The notes under the pieces were generated by a model. The model was not told the DNA's origin. It did no database searches and saw only the letters and a program-made list of their open reading frames with translations. From Aspergillus flavus (taxonomy: Eukaryota > Ascomycota > Eurotiomycetes > Eurotiales > Aspergillaceae), in assembly GCF_009017415.1 (NCBI RefSeq), contig NC_092405.1, positions 124,001-188,000 of the forward strand: 64,000 nucleotides of DNA, in the 5' to 3' direction. A program made the translations under genes and the position numbers. Positions 10,333 to 21,003 of the stretch are shown piece after piece. Within the stretch, counting starts at the first letter, position 1. Every line of letters starts with the position of its first letter.

Positions 10333-11377
10333 TTTGATCCGCGTGCATTGTGAGAAAGCAAAGGGCCCTCGAGATAAGCCGAAGCGGCTCTTATATCATT
10401 CTTTCCTTGAGAGCCCGTCTGCGCATGGATTGGCTTGTATGTACTACATAAGAGCTAGCCAGTATTCAGCATCATGCATGTTTTGTCACATACGTGGAGT
10501 ATCCACGACTGAAGCAGTCCATTGGATGAAAGATGTGGACGCGGAGGGAAATAACCGGCAGCTTGCCAGACGGAAATTATCCGATCATCTAAACGGAGAA
10601 CATTAACGATCACCTTCCGTAGGCGTAACCATGATAAGATGTTAGACACGCCGCGTCCGCAACCGTTTATTGTTACCTTTCTTATAACTAGATCTGCACG
10701 AATACCTACTTCTAGTGGCCGGAAAACGTTGAACGCGAGAATCATCGCCAATTGTTTGCCGAGGAATCCGGATAATAAAACACCACACTAATTGACGAGG
10801 GTTGCTTTTGGCTAATGCAAGGTGATGTAAAACGCAACACCTCCATTGCGGGGCCATCGCATGATCCAACCTCAGGTATGATCAAGATCGAGGGGTTGTA
10901 TTTCCATCGTATCGGACAGGGTCCATTGCGGATCATTTCTGTGGCCAGTTCATACCATTGCACGAGCGATCTTTGCTGCATTCGGTGACTGAACGGGGTC
11001 CATATACTGTAAACCTGGTAAGGACGAATCAATGGACAGACTCCGCCGGACAATCGAGATGGATAGTAATATGGTTCAAAGAGGGAGAAGGAGGATCAGA
11101 CGTCAGAGTTGGGTAACTTTGGTCGACTGTGTTGGTAGAAAAGTGAATTGATCAATCATTACCTCGTGATGCAAGCCTGACTAATTATCCATCACATGAT
11201 TGAGGAAATCTGATGGTGTATATCCTCAGGCACCCATTTCTTACCATGCTTAGATTTGTATGCGTGTTGCAAATCTAATCTGTCCTCGATCCAGCTCTGG
11301 ATTTTGGACAAGATGGTCTACAATTCTAAGGAACTGTAATCATAGAACTTCTAGGTTGAGTGAGGACTTTTCGTACT
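10333..11377. other. intergenic, 1.05 kb
   Basis: Promoter of the GH5 gene at the left. No supported gene; short antisense frames here have no recognisable similarity. Confidence 0.45.
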
Positions 11378-12255
11378 CTAGAAGATTATGAGGTGAAAAG
11401 AAGGTAGCTGTTCTGTCAGCCAGCATGCATTGACCCCAGCTTCTCTATTGGTAGCAGCGTGTTGCCTGGAGAGGACCACGATCCAAATTTTTTTGACAAT
11501 AGGTTTATGTGGACACGCAGCGTTAAGTGGAGCCGTGCCAAAGTTCTCAGAGAGACCCCACCCTTTGTTGGTTGCCTACTCCAGAAGATGATAATAGATG
11601 TCTAGCAAGCGTTCTGGCGTTGAGTCATGGGGATTCAGGCGATGATAGAACCATTCAAACGGAACTTGAGGTGGCTGACCATCCTCTGAGTCGAGAAAGG
11701 ATGCAAAAAGGTTTGGAGGAGTTGGAATAAGCTGTAGGTGCTTGTGCAATCGACTGCACCCTCCATCCTGCCCACAGTTGTAAAAGGCAACGTATTCTGT
11801 GTCTAGGGCTGACAAACGAAACCACACCGATTTGATATCATTGAGATTGAGACCCTCATACTGCCTCTGATAGCCGTCAGAGGTTATGAGCATGAGATGT
11901 GGCCTTGCCCAGCAGAACTTGTTGGCGACCAGAAGGTTGGAGGTGCTAATTTCACCAATCTCAAAGCCATGAGTACTGATATCGCTCTTCTCTCTCTTAT
12001 GATCCAGCTCATTGGTTCCATTTATCGCTGGTGCTTTCAGCGAGATCGTCGGCTTGTTAGCTAGGGCAGAGGTAAGCAAGAATTGGAACTAGGAGAGTAA
12101 GATCAGGATCGATGTGGATACATATTCCAATATGGCGTGAGGTATACCTTGAGGTCTCCATCAGTGTGTTAAAATATTTCTTCCTTGTCATTGTATATGA
12201 CTGTACCAGAATTGACAAGCCTGTCGAACTCGGACAGTACAAATGATTCATTCAT
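11378..12255 (-). pseudogene. Ap4A phosphorylase (ATP adenylyltransferase)-like gene with two nonsense codons
   Basis: Relative of fungal APA1/APA2 proteins, which phosphorolyse diadenosine tetraphosphate. Exon 1 starts at 12255 (MNESFVLSEFDRLVNSG), intron 12089-12147 (GTATAC...CCTAG), exon 2 resumes TTC CAA TTC. The HIT-like core is well kept: NLLVANKFCWARPHLMLIT, FYNCGQDGGCSRLHKHLQL with the His-Lys-His-Leu-Gln active-site motif, and PFEWFYHR. The frame is broken by TAA at 12169-12171 and TAG at 11576-11578, both where relatives tend to have Gln or Glu, and both explainable by one C-to-T change in a CpA step. Past the second stop the frame stays open and still resembles the C-terminal domain (AACPHKPIV, then REAGVNA) until about 11378. 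No full product is expected. Whether the second half ever frames correctly to its original end is unclear. Confidence 0.7.
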
Positions 12256-13007
12256 GGTTGTCTTTTGAAGAGCAGAGGCGTTGAGGGCTATCCCTGTATT
12301 GGAGTGTGTGCTGTTATGATTTGATGGTGATGGCTTAACCATTCTTGTTTAAAAGATATATAGCTGCGGGGTTATTTATCGTTGCATCCTTAAGCCTTTA
12401 GTGGCGTACCGGCATAGAACGATACACTTATCATTAAGATACTACTTTAACTGACACTTCCTGCATGCAGGTGTCGGCAAAGCACAAGCCTCACATACTT
12501 TTGTGGTATATACAATGGCGTCAGCGAGCTGATTCATTGCGTTATAGTATTGTCTCCGCCTCGCGAGCTCGAGCAAAAATAGATTTACAAGATAACAATA
12601 ATGACCCCTGCAGTTTTGCATGCCGTCAAATATACACCTGGACCATCACCATTACGCCACTTATTTGCGTGCTATTGTCAATCATAGAAAGTAGAAACAT
12701 CGCACACGAGTACCTACCATATTGGTTCGTACCCACAGGGCCACGTCATCAAAATGAACCCCTGTAGTAGCTGCTATTATACCATTCTACCCCGCTAAGA
12801 CGTAGGCACATCTATCTTTCTGCCGTGGTTGCAGATGCTACCTACCGAATGTTGTCGCCGGCTTTCACGGTACTGGTATATTTCGGCAGTCAGGGTTCAA
12901 TAGAGGATCAGTTCCAGGAATAAATCAGAAAAAACATTGTCATTGAATTTGGCCTTCAATCATTCAATCTTACCAGCAAGACTCTGCTCTCAAGTTATTC
13001 CTTTTAG
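12256..13007. other. intergenic, 0.75 kb
   Basis: Divergent promoter region between the broken Ap4A phosphorylase-like gene and the peptide transporter. Nothing else recognised. Confidence 0.45.
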
Positions 13008-14960
13008 ATGAAAGCTCCTACGTCAACGACACTGGTCGGGGTGGATTCAATGCTAGCTGATTACGAACGACGTGATGCTACTCAAGATGAGATAAACGAG
13101 TTACCACATGTCGCCGACTCAATATCATTCATCGCCTGGGTTGCTCTTGTGGTCAGCGGTGCAGAGCGGTTCTTATTTTATGCCGCGACTACTCCTTGGC
13201 GTTAGTTCCACCCTCTTAAACCGTTGCAGTATAGGTATGACCGATGCCAAAATGTGTGCAGAGAATTATGCCCAGTATGATCGCGAGAATACCTCGATTC
13301 CGGGTGCACTAGGTCTCGGTGAAGCGATGGCTTCGAACATCTCAAGTGCTTTCTACGCCTTTACATTCTTGATGTCTGTAGCATTTGCTGTTCTTTCGGA
13401 TGCCTGGTTGGGACGCTATATAACCTTGTGTCTTAGCTTTTGGTAAGTCTGTGTTTATATTCTACTTCGTGTATGTCATTCCAATTAACAGATTGGTAGT
13501 CTTGACTTCTGTGGCTGTTTAGTCCTTTTTGTCACATCTCTTCCGGCCATAACAGATGCCTCAGTCAAGCTAGTTGGGTTTATACTTGCTGTTATCCTAA
13601 TAGGACTCGGGACTGGAGGCGTCAAAGCTACTATCACACCCTTCATCGGTGAGCTTTCTTTCATAAGATGAGGTCGTCAAAGCGGAAACGTTAATATGCT
13701 ATATGATTTGAACAGGGGACCAATATCCAAATGTATCGCCGCAGCTAATTATCACAAAAAAGGGCGAGCGAGTTGTGACGGATCGGATGCTTACAATGCA
13801 GTATATTTATAATGTTTTCTATTGGTATGGTGCGGGATCACCCATACACAATCATCTATTGAGCCTGAAAAACCTTTTTAGGTTCACAAGTATTGCGACC
13901 CTGTCTCTCATCGCTTCAACCTATCTGGAGAAGAAAGTAGGATACTGGGCAGCTTACCTTATGCCACTCTGTGCATTCGCTGTCGTGGTCCCTCTGTTAA
14001 CTGTGTGGCATAAGGCATTAGGTAGCCAAAGATTCTTCAACTTCGCTACTCGTGCACAGCACTAACCTTGATAAATAGTCAAGCTGCCACCACAAGGTAG
14101 TGTCATTCCGCAATTCGCAAAGGTCATATGCTTCTCAGCCCGGGACAGGTTCAGGCTGGATGCGGCCAAACCAAGCTACCAAGCTGAGAAGTACCACCGA
14201 GAAGTCGACTGGGATGATTTATTTGTGTCCGAAATCAAACGGGGCCTTAGTGCCTGCAAAGTCATGTTCGTCTTCCCCATCCCCACATTCATGTAATCCT
14301 TCGCTCATTTTATAACCAAGGGCATGTTTTATCCCATACCACTTATGCAACAATCAGAGTGTGAATAACCTGATTACCCAAGCCGGAGAGATGCGTCTGG
14401 ACGGGGTTCCAAACGATGCGATAAAGGCTATTAATCCTGTCTTTTGCATAATACTGGGTCCATTGCTTCAGAGATTTCTGTATCCAGGGCTTCGAAAGGC
14501 CGGGATCCGATTTGGACCAATTGCACGGATGACTTGGGCATTCGTTACAATGAGTGGATCGATGGCCTTTGCCGCTGGGGTCCAGAAGTTGGTTTACTCC
14601 CGAGGTCCGTGTTACGAGAAACCCCTTGTCTGTGAAGCCTCAGATGGTGGCAGGATAGGGAATGATATCAGTGTTTGGGTGCAGATACCAATCTTCTTCT
14701 TTCTGGGCCTGGCTGAGATTCTGGGATTCACTACACTAGCTGAGTACAGCTATTCTGAAGCACCGACTAATATGCGGACCTTAGTACAGTCCTTGGTACA
14801 GGTGAGCTCAGGCATAGGTTCTGCCCTTGGCATGGCAGTGTCTCCACTTTCCAAGGATCCAAAAGTCCTATATCTCTACACGGCATTGGCAGCGACAATG
14901 GTCGTGGTGGCGTCAGGCTTTTGGGTGGTCTTTCACAGATACGACAGAAATCGGAATTGA
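13008..14960 (+). CDS. POT/PTR2-type proton-coupled oligopeptide transporter
   Basis: Plasma-membrane importer of di- and tripeptides. Model of seven exons: introns 13201-13261, 13443-13499, 13649-13715, 13825-13881, 14022-14078 and 14293-14359; about 537 residues. The first intron choice restores the family motif TTPWQNY; the second and third flank SLPAITDASVKLVGF and GTGGVKATITPFIGDQYP, the POT signature region. The last exon has FFLGLAEILGFTTLAEYSY and APTNMRTLVQSL, a diagnostic helix pair. Frame is continuous through all joins. The sixth intron is uncertain: a shorter 28-nt choice (to 14320) also keeps frame, and the 67-nt choice leaves out a few residues expected near NNQSVNNL. If neither is right the gene is damaged there. 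It lies just upstream of a Zn2Cys6 gene on the same strand, but co-regulation is only a guess. Confidence 0.85.
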
Positions 14961-15176
14961 AATGAACGGAGTGAATAATAATATAGAGACATAAAATTCT
15001 TGCTGGTAATAGATGATATAAATAGAAAGTTTAGTCATTAGTTATATTGCGAAAAATCACGGGATTTAAAGTTGATTATTAAGCGCCTCGAGGGTGGCGC
15101 CGGCACGAAGTAAATGTGGTTCAGACTCCAACTGATCTGCAACCATATCCAATTAACCTTGTCGTATATTGTCATA

Positions 15177-17370
15177 ATGCCTCTTCAGCCCTTGTCATGC
15201 ACTAATTGTCGGGAGCAAAAGGTATATGCTGCTAATGCTCTGCATTTCCTGATTACATGTTCACTAACAGACACGCAGCGCAAATGCTCGCGCGAGACTC
15301 CCATCTGTAGTCGGTGTTACCACTTGAAGTTCAACTGTGCCTATCCTTCCAGATGGCGCGGACGTCAAATAGAACCGCGTGGTCCAAGCAGCTCGAGCAA
15401 AAGAAATACGTTATTAATAGTCTCAAACGGGCGTCTGATCTCTAAGGCTACTGGATTGGAACTATTGGATGCTTACCTTGCCCTCTTTATTCCATCGACT
15501 TTTGTCTGTCATCCTTTGCGACTGAAAGCTCGGTACAATGAGGGTAATCTCCCGATCTGTGTGCGCGACTCTATTTTCTCCATGGCAACATTTTTGCGAT
15601 CTGCGACCAAGATAGGTCTAGCTAGCGACACTCGATCCACGTCAGAAACAACACCTCCAGCAGAGATCTGGGCGCAACAAGCGAGCACGGATGTTAGGAA
15701 CCAGATCAACCGGCCATCATTGGATGTTATTCATACCCTCTTTAACCTGATAGCTTACTGGTGCGCAGTGGGTAAAACACAAAAGTGCAGAGAACATGCT
15801 AGTGAGCCAAGCGTCTAGATGTATTTACCCGATAAAGCTGTGTGGGCTGACCGGTTCGGCAGAAATGGCACTGGCGTCTATTCAGCAACTGAGGGTGCAA
15901 GGCCTGGCTTCCCCGATCAATAGATCCCGTGAACTCGAGCGGTCTTCCTTCTTCGTGGGCATGATCAGTCAATGTCTCACAGATGACAGTGAATGCGTAG
16001 CTCTCATCACCCCACTCTCGGTAGACGGCCCACCGCCGTTCTCAGAAATCGACCTTCATAGTCCTCTCAGGGGACAGATATTGAAATTTATTCAGCACTG
16101 GTATCTTGCGCACATCCAGGTGGATACCAATTACTGACTTCATATTCCGCTAGGATTCGAATACGCCACTTTGTCCGCGCGTTACATACGGATATGGACC
16201 CAGGTATGCAATGGGCGACACTCTTCAATTTAGACGCCGAAACGAGAAGATTATACGAGACCCTCCCACCGACCTTACGTGATTTCAACGGTCAGTCATG
16301 TCTCGAAGCAGACTTTCGCGAGAGTCTGGGACTACAGACTCTTTACCATATGTGCCGGTTCGTTCCCCATCTAGCCATGATTCGATTGCTCCAGAAGCAG
16401 ACGTCACCCGGAGACGAGTATGTACAATTATGTGCACAGATTGTAGTGCGACATATAAGCCGGGTCTCGGATGTTATCATGAACGCCGTCACATCAAGCC
16501 AGACCACATTAACAGCTCTACCGCCATTCGTTGCATACTGTTCATTTACCTCCGTTTCAGTGTATATGAGTTATCTCTCTCACTGCGGAAAAGATTGGAA
16601 TGATGTCAATGACCCCGCGGTTTATCTTTCCAGAGTGAGACTCCTGTCTAATTTGCACTTACTCAATCAAGTCCGACGCGTTTGGACTCCTGTAAAAGTG
16701 ATGGTATGTGTTCTAACCTGCATGCCGAGAGCGATACATGTAAACAGCGACTGACGTGTCATGAATACAGTGGGAGGCAATACAAATGGATATGGCTGCG
16801 CTGGGCATCTCAAGCACTGACGTTGAGGCCTACGGCAGATCTCTCATAAATGTGTCTGCCTTGCCCGACAGAGAGGTCCAGAGATCATACATCTTGTCCC
16901 TGGCCCATGCTGCCGAGCCTTATATGGACACTGAAATGATGCTCAGCTTGATACATATTGTTGACTATGTTAAGCTTGCCGATCCTGTATATATGCTAAT
17001 CGGTATTTTCCGTTTATTTCCCGTCGGAGCTCGATGCAGTATGATGCCGTCTTCCAACAGGCATAGCCCAGCCGCCGGGCCGACACGAGAATTCGCCGGT
17101 AATGCTCAGCATACAGTACAAGTGTCTCCTAGCAATCCATCCTATCCACCTACGCGTCCTCATCGGCCTCTACCTTCTCAATGCGAACAACAGACTGTGG
17201 ATCCTACAGCGCCCAGGTGTGCTTCACAGTCTGGATTGAACAAACACGACACATCTGTGGATCAAGTCGATCCTAGCAGACCATTAGGCGGTGCGGAGGA
17301 GAATCCAGCCATATCTCTAGAGATGCTGCAGATGATGTGGCTCGCCGACGAAGATCTTCCATGCATGTGA
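15177..17370 (+). CDS. Zn2Cys6 transcription factor
   Basis: Nuclear DNA-binding regulator. Start at 15177 gives MPLQPLSCTNC; exons 15177-15221, 15279-15801, 15863-16100, 16154-16703 and 16771-17370 join in frame to 651 residues. The first intron splits the binuclear cluster, which becomes CTNCREQKRKC...CSRC...C: six Cys with normal spacing. The fungal-specific middle homology region follows (YWCAVGKTQKCREHA, RSRELERSSFF, LPPTLRDF). Introns at 15802-15862 and 16101-16153 both have CTGAC branch sites; without them the gene would seem frameshifted, which I first thought. The C-terminal 120 residues are Pro/Ser/Gln-rich, as in activation regions. It sits 0.2 kb after the peptide transporter on the same strand. 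Targets unknown. Confidence 0.85.
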
Positions 17371-18544
17371 ATTCAACCTCTTCACTCAGACCTGAGTCAC
17401 CAAATCCGTGAGTCTGCCCTTGATCACGGCGCATTGTCAACCCCAATGCTGTCCGGTACTGGATGTGGCAAAGCAGCTGGGGCATGGGATCAAACATAGG
17501 GAGCCGTGATTAAGCTATTATCATCCCACCCCTCTAATGGCCCGGCTATTGTGATGGTGCCACATGGCTGCATAATTTCATATTATTCTCGTCACTATCC
17601 TAGTGTTATACTACAGGAGCAACCGAGAAATATCCATCTAAGATATATGAATATCATGTTGTAGGTGTGCTTTCCAGATTTCCAGTCTTCTCTGTGCACC
17701 ATTTTCTTTCTATCTACGGGTAACACTTGGTTTGAAAGCATTTATTTTGGCCATCAAGTTACCGAGTGCTAACCTATCCACTCTTGCTATAGTGGTTGCG
17801 ACAGCATGAGGCTTCGGATGGGGGCTAATTGTCCATGCCGTGATGACCATGCCCCCTTCCTTGAATTCGCTGCCTCAACGTAAAGCGGATAGAGAAGAGT
17901 CGCTTCCGACAGGCCCCGTTGCATGGAGTGGCTTCGAAGACATCCGAGATGCAGTGTTCCCCTGATGCGAATGTTTATGTCGATGTCTAGAAGGCGTTTA
18001 TATGTTGACCCTAACGTTCAAAATAACAGCTGACCTATTTGCTCAGTCCAACACCAAGCCTCCCTTTGTGTCCTACATCAGCTATAACGTCCTACCGTTT
18101 ATTTTTCTTCAGTGGTTCGTAGGATTACATCACTTGTCCTACGGCATGGGAGCTATATACATGGGAAGAGTACTCGCTATAGACAACGTCTCTCTCTTGG
18201 TAACGATCAATGATACCTGGTTAAAGAACGATAGTAAAGCAAAACGACAATGAAACAACATCAGACACATTCACGATTCCGATTTACCTAGCAAGGGAAA
18301 CAAATTGAAAACGAATCAACAAAGCAGAACAAACCATATCCACTAACGCCTCAATTTCAAGCCCGTCATCATTCTTCAACAACAGTATTCCTGAACACCC
18401 TACACAACAACGATATCCAAGCCAGCCGGTTGTATACGATAGAAAGATAATCCTGAATCAACAAGCTGGTCAGCAGGGCCTCAACAGCCACGAACAAGCA
18501 ATCGGGTGCACATACTACCCAATGTTGTGGCATTCAAAATGCTT
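17371..18544. other. intergenic, 1.17 kb
   Basis: 3' flanks of two converging genes. A small plus-strand frame at 18002-18253 has hydrophobic residues but no recognisable similarity and is not called. Confidence 0.45.
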
Positions 18545-18778
18545 TCAGCCACCCGGTTGCAGGTGGGACGTATGGGCAATCGGAGCCGGCTTTTGTATGG
18601 GGTCCTGATGCGGAACCCATTGCACAATGGGCGGGGGCTGGAACCCATTCTCGAGTTGCCTTTCTTTCTCCTTCCGGCTTCGGTGCCTTTTGATGAGGAG
18701 GAACGCGACGACCGAGATGACCAGCAGGAGAACGATGGGAATGAGGATCGCTTTGAGCAAGACCTTCAGGACACCCAT
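18545..18778 (-). CDS. small single-pass membrane protein
   Basis: A 77-residue frame. After MGVLKVLLKA comes one strongly hydrophobic helix (ILIPIVLLLVISVVAFLLI), then a basic cluster KRHRSRKEKER that would stay cytosolic, and a Pro-rich tail with PPPIVQWVPHQDP and several Pro/His/Gln residues. The basic stop-transfer next to a clean membrane helix and the PxxP-like tail argue for a real gene rather than chance. No enzymatic domain. It is divergent from the cyanovirin-N-homology gene at 19867, sharing a 1.1-kb promoter region. The tail may continue through an unseen intron. Function unknown. Confidence 0.55.
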   Translation of the reverse strand: MGVLKVLLKAILIPIVLLLVISVVAFLLIKRHRSRKEKERQLENGFQPPPIVQWVPHQDPIQKPAPIAHTSHLQPGG

Positions 18779-19866
18779 AATGATGGAGGAAATACAATAG
18801 AAGGTGAGCAGCTTATGGTGGGAAAAGGTAACTCGATGTTTTCAGGTGGTTGGAAGTCAGAAACCTGTGAACGAAAACTCATCTACGACTTTATATTTTG
18901 AACAGCCCTGGTGGACGGTTGAGAATTTCCACGCTCTGGACGGTATGGCCGCGCGCGAGGGGGTATTGATTGGAAGACTGCTCTGGCAGGTAAATGTGTC
19001 GATAATCGACGGCGCTTAGTATCAGTGTTGGATTGGGTCACACATTGGGTTCCTGCACGCGATATCCCGTTCCCTGACCGGAAGCACCAATGGGGACTCG
19101 TCATGTCACACTCGGATTGAACGCTGTCGAGACATGCGATAGGCAGCCACTATATTTCTCCTATCTGGCGCAGCGAGTCAACCTGCGCATCCAGTACCAG
19201 CAGCTCCATTCGACGGGAGGTGCCCGCGAGAGACACACCACATACCGTTAGGTCACTGTGTGTTGATCCGGAGTAACAAGAATCGGAGTATCTCACTGAT
19301 GACACTGTCGAGATGGGGGTGTGATGTGCCATGCAGAAGCTTCATTCTAGGCTCGGCGTTGGATACTTGGGGGACGGCTCTGATTGGCCGATAATCAGCC
19401 CTATGGCGGTTGGACAGTGGAGACGATACCCTTAATCGTCTACTAGGCAGCCATGAAAACGAGGGAAGACTGAGATGGATGGAGAGTGGAAGCCATGATT
19501 GAAAATAGCACCGTGAAGTGCCGAATGCCATTTTTGTCAGCAAGACAAGATCATGTCCAATTGAGACCCGGAGTGAGCATTGTTGTCCAACTCAGAGTGA
19601 GGTTGAAGTCATCGAACAAGGTGGATGTGCACTGTGGCTTCCTCGGGTGTGGCAGTGCCGACCGCCCTGTAAGGCACAGCCACCCCACCCTTGGCATCCT
19701 TTGTTTGGGTCACGACCGTATCAACCATTATAAATAACTGGACGTCGACTTCCTCTGGCAAGGGACAAAGACCTTACTATCATTTTCGACTGACTCTCTG
19801 CCTTTGCGTCAGTGTTAGATCGTCATTAGTAGTATTTTCCACCTTTACTGCCTCCCTCCTTTCGCC
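18779..19866. promoter_or_regulatory. divergent promoter region
   Basis: Between the small membrane protein and the CVNH gene. A TATA-like element (TATAAATA) lies at 19728-19735, about 130 bases before the CVNH start, in the orientation of that gene. A C/T-rich run follows (19770-19866), common before fungal start codons. Confidence 0.4.
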
Positions 19867-21003
19867 ATGACGATGCGAGAATATGCTGGTGGGGACCAGC
19901 AAAACCCCACCGGCTATGGCTATGGGGGAAACAACAACTACTATCCTCCCCAGCCGAACCGACAAGGCAACCCATCTCCCCAGTCCTATAACCACCCGAA
20001 CCCCAGCGGCTACAATCCGTACCCTCCATCTGGTTCAAACCCTTCCGAGACAAATTACAACTACAATTCTGGGAATCAGTACTACCCCACGCAGACTGAA
20101 TATCCTCAGCCGCAGCCATGGGGTGGACCCTCCCCTCCGCCCGGGAACTACTACCAGCAGCCGGAGAACCGATCATATCATAACCCTCCATATGGGGGAC
20201 AGCCACCATATCCCCATTCTGAATCCCCGCGGCCCAACCAGACGGACGCCTACCCTCCTAAACCCTATCCTCCTCCCTCCCCGCAACAGGGCGGTTACGG
20301 CCAATACCCGCCGGCGCCACCACCATATTCCCCTCAGCCCACCGGTAGCACCGATACCCCGAATGCTGAAACGGAAGAGAAGGACAGAGGATTCCTCGGT
20401 GCGGTCGCGGGCGGGGCAGCTGGTGCCTACGGTGGTCATAAAGTCAATCACGGCTTCCTAGGCGCCATCGGTGGAGCGATCACCGGCTCTGTCGCGCAGG
20501 ACGCGATGAAGAAACATAAAAAAGAGAAGGAAGAGGAGGAAAAGAAAAAGCAATGGGCCGCCCAACAAGCCGCTCAGCAAGCAGCCCTGCAACACGCTCA
20601 GCAACAGGCTCAACAACATGCTCCCCCTCCTATGTTCTCCCCACCCCCACAGCATGGACCTCCCAGGCCTGATCCCACCCCACTGCGTGGGAACTTCTCT
20701 GCATCATCTCGCGACATCCGCTTGGAGAGGGGTCATGAGCTCGTCGCCCACTGTGGCGCGATCTCGGGCCAGATGCGTCCATCTTCGATTCCGCTCAATA
20801 ACGTACTGTCTAACCAGTATGGCAAGTTTGTGTGGGCGAGGAATGGGAACTTTGCCGCGTCGGCGCGGAATATTCGGCTGATCGAAGGGGGCAAGGTGCT
20901 GGAGGCCGAACTCGCGAACGGCCGCGGGGGATGGGATCGAGCCTGGATGAGGTTGGATGAGCGGATCTCCAACCAAGACGGCAATCTTGTCTTCCTGGAT
21001 TAG
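19867..21003 (+). CDS. cyanovirin-N homology (CVNH) protein with PY-rich and glycine-zipper regions
   Basis: Single exon, 378 residues, three parts. Residues 1-170 are low-complexity, rich in Pro, Tyr, Asn, Gln and Gly, with repeats such as GYGYGG and PYPPP. Residues 178-215 form two glycine-zipper blocks (GFLGAVAGGAAGAYGGH and GFLGAIGGAITGSVAQDA) separated by a short linker, then a Lys/Glu block and an Ala/Gln-rich helix (AAQQAAQQAALQHAQQQ). Residues 275-378 are a CVNH domain: NFSASSRDIRL and NFAASARNIRL mark the two internal repeats and the protein ends NQDGNLVFLD. CVNH folds bind mannose glycans in cyanovirin-N; fungal members are often intracellular with unknown ligands. No signal peptide is seen. 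The prion-like N-terminus plus zipper suggests membrane or condensate association, which is inference. Confidence 0.85.
   Translation: MTMREYAGGDQQNPTGYGYGGNNNYYPPQPNRQGNPSPQSYNHPNPSGYNPYPPSGSNPSETNYNYNSGNQYYPTQTEYPQPQPWGGPSPPPGNYYQQPENRSYHNPPYGGQPPYPHSESPRPNQTDAYPPKPYPPPSPQQGGYGQYPPAPPPYSPQPTGSTDTPNAETEEKDRGFLGAVAGGAAGAYGGHKVNHGFLGAIGGAITGSVAQDAMKKHKKEKEEEEKKKQWAAQQAAQQAALQHAQQQAQQHAPPPMFSPPPQHGPPRPDPTPLRGNFSASSRDIRLERGHELVAHCGAISGQMRPSSIPLNNVLSNQYGKFVWARNGNFAASARNIRLIEGGKVLEAELANGRGGWDRAWMRLDERISNQDGNLVFLD

Noticed and set aside
13201..13234. A 34-nt intron in the peptide transporter
   Set aside because: A longer acceptor at 13261 gives a normal 61-nt intron and restores the conserved PWQNY motif, so the very short intron is not needed.
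15772..15818. Apparent frameshift in the Zn2Cys6 gene at 15177-17370
   Set aside because: An ordinary intron at 15802-15862 (GTGAGC, CTGAC branch, GGCAG) joins the two frames; the second apparent break is the intron 16101-16153.
19883..20461. Long overlapping frame within the CVNH gene
   Set aside because: Composition is that of a shifted read of Pro/Tyr-rich codons; the main frame ends in a recognisable domain.
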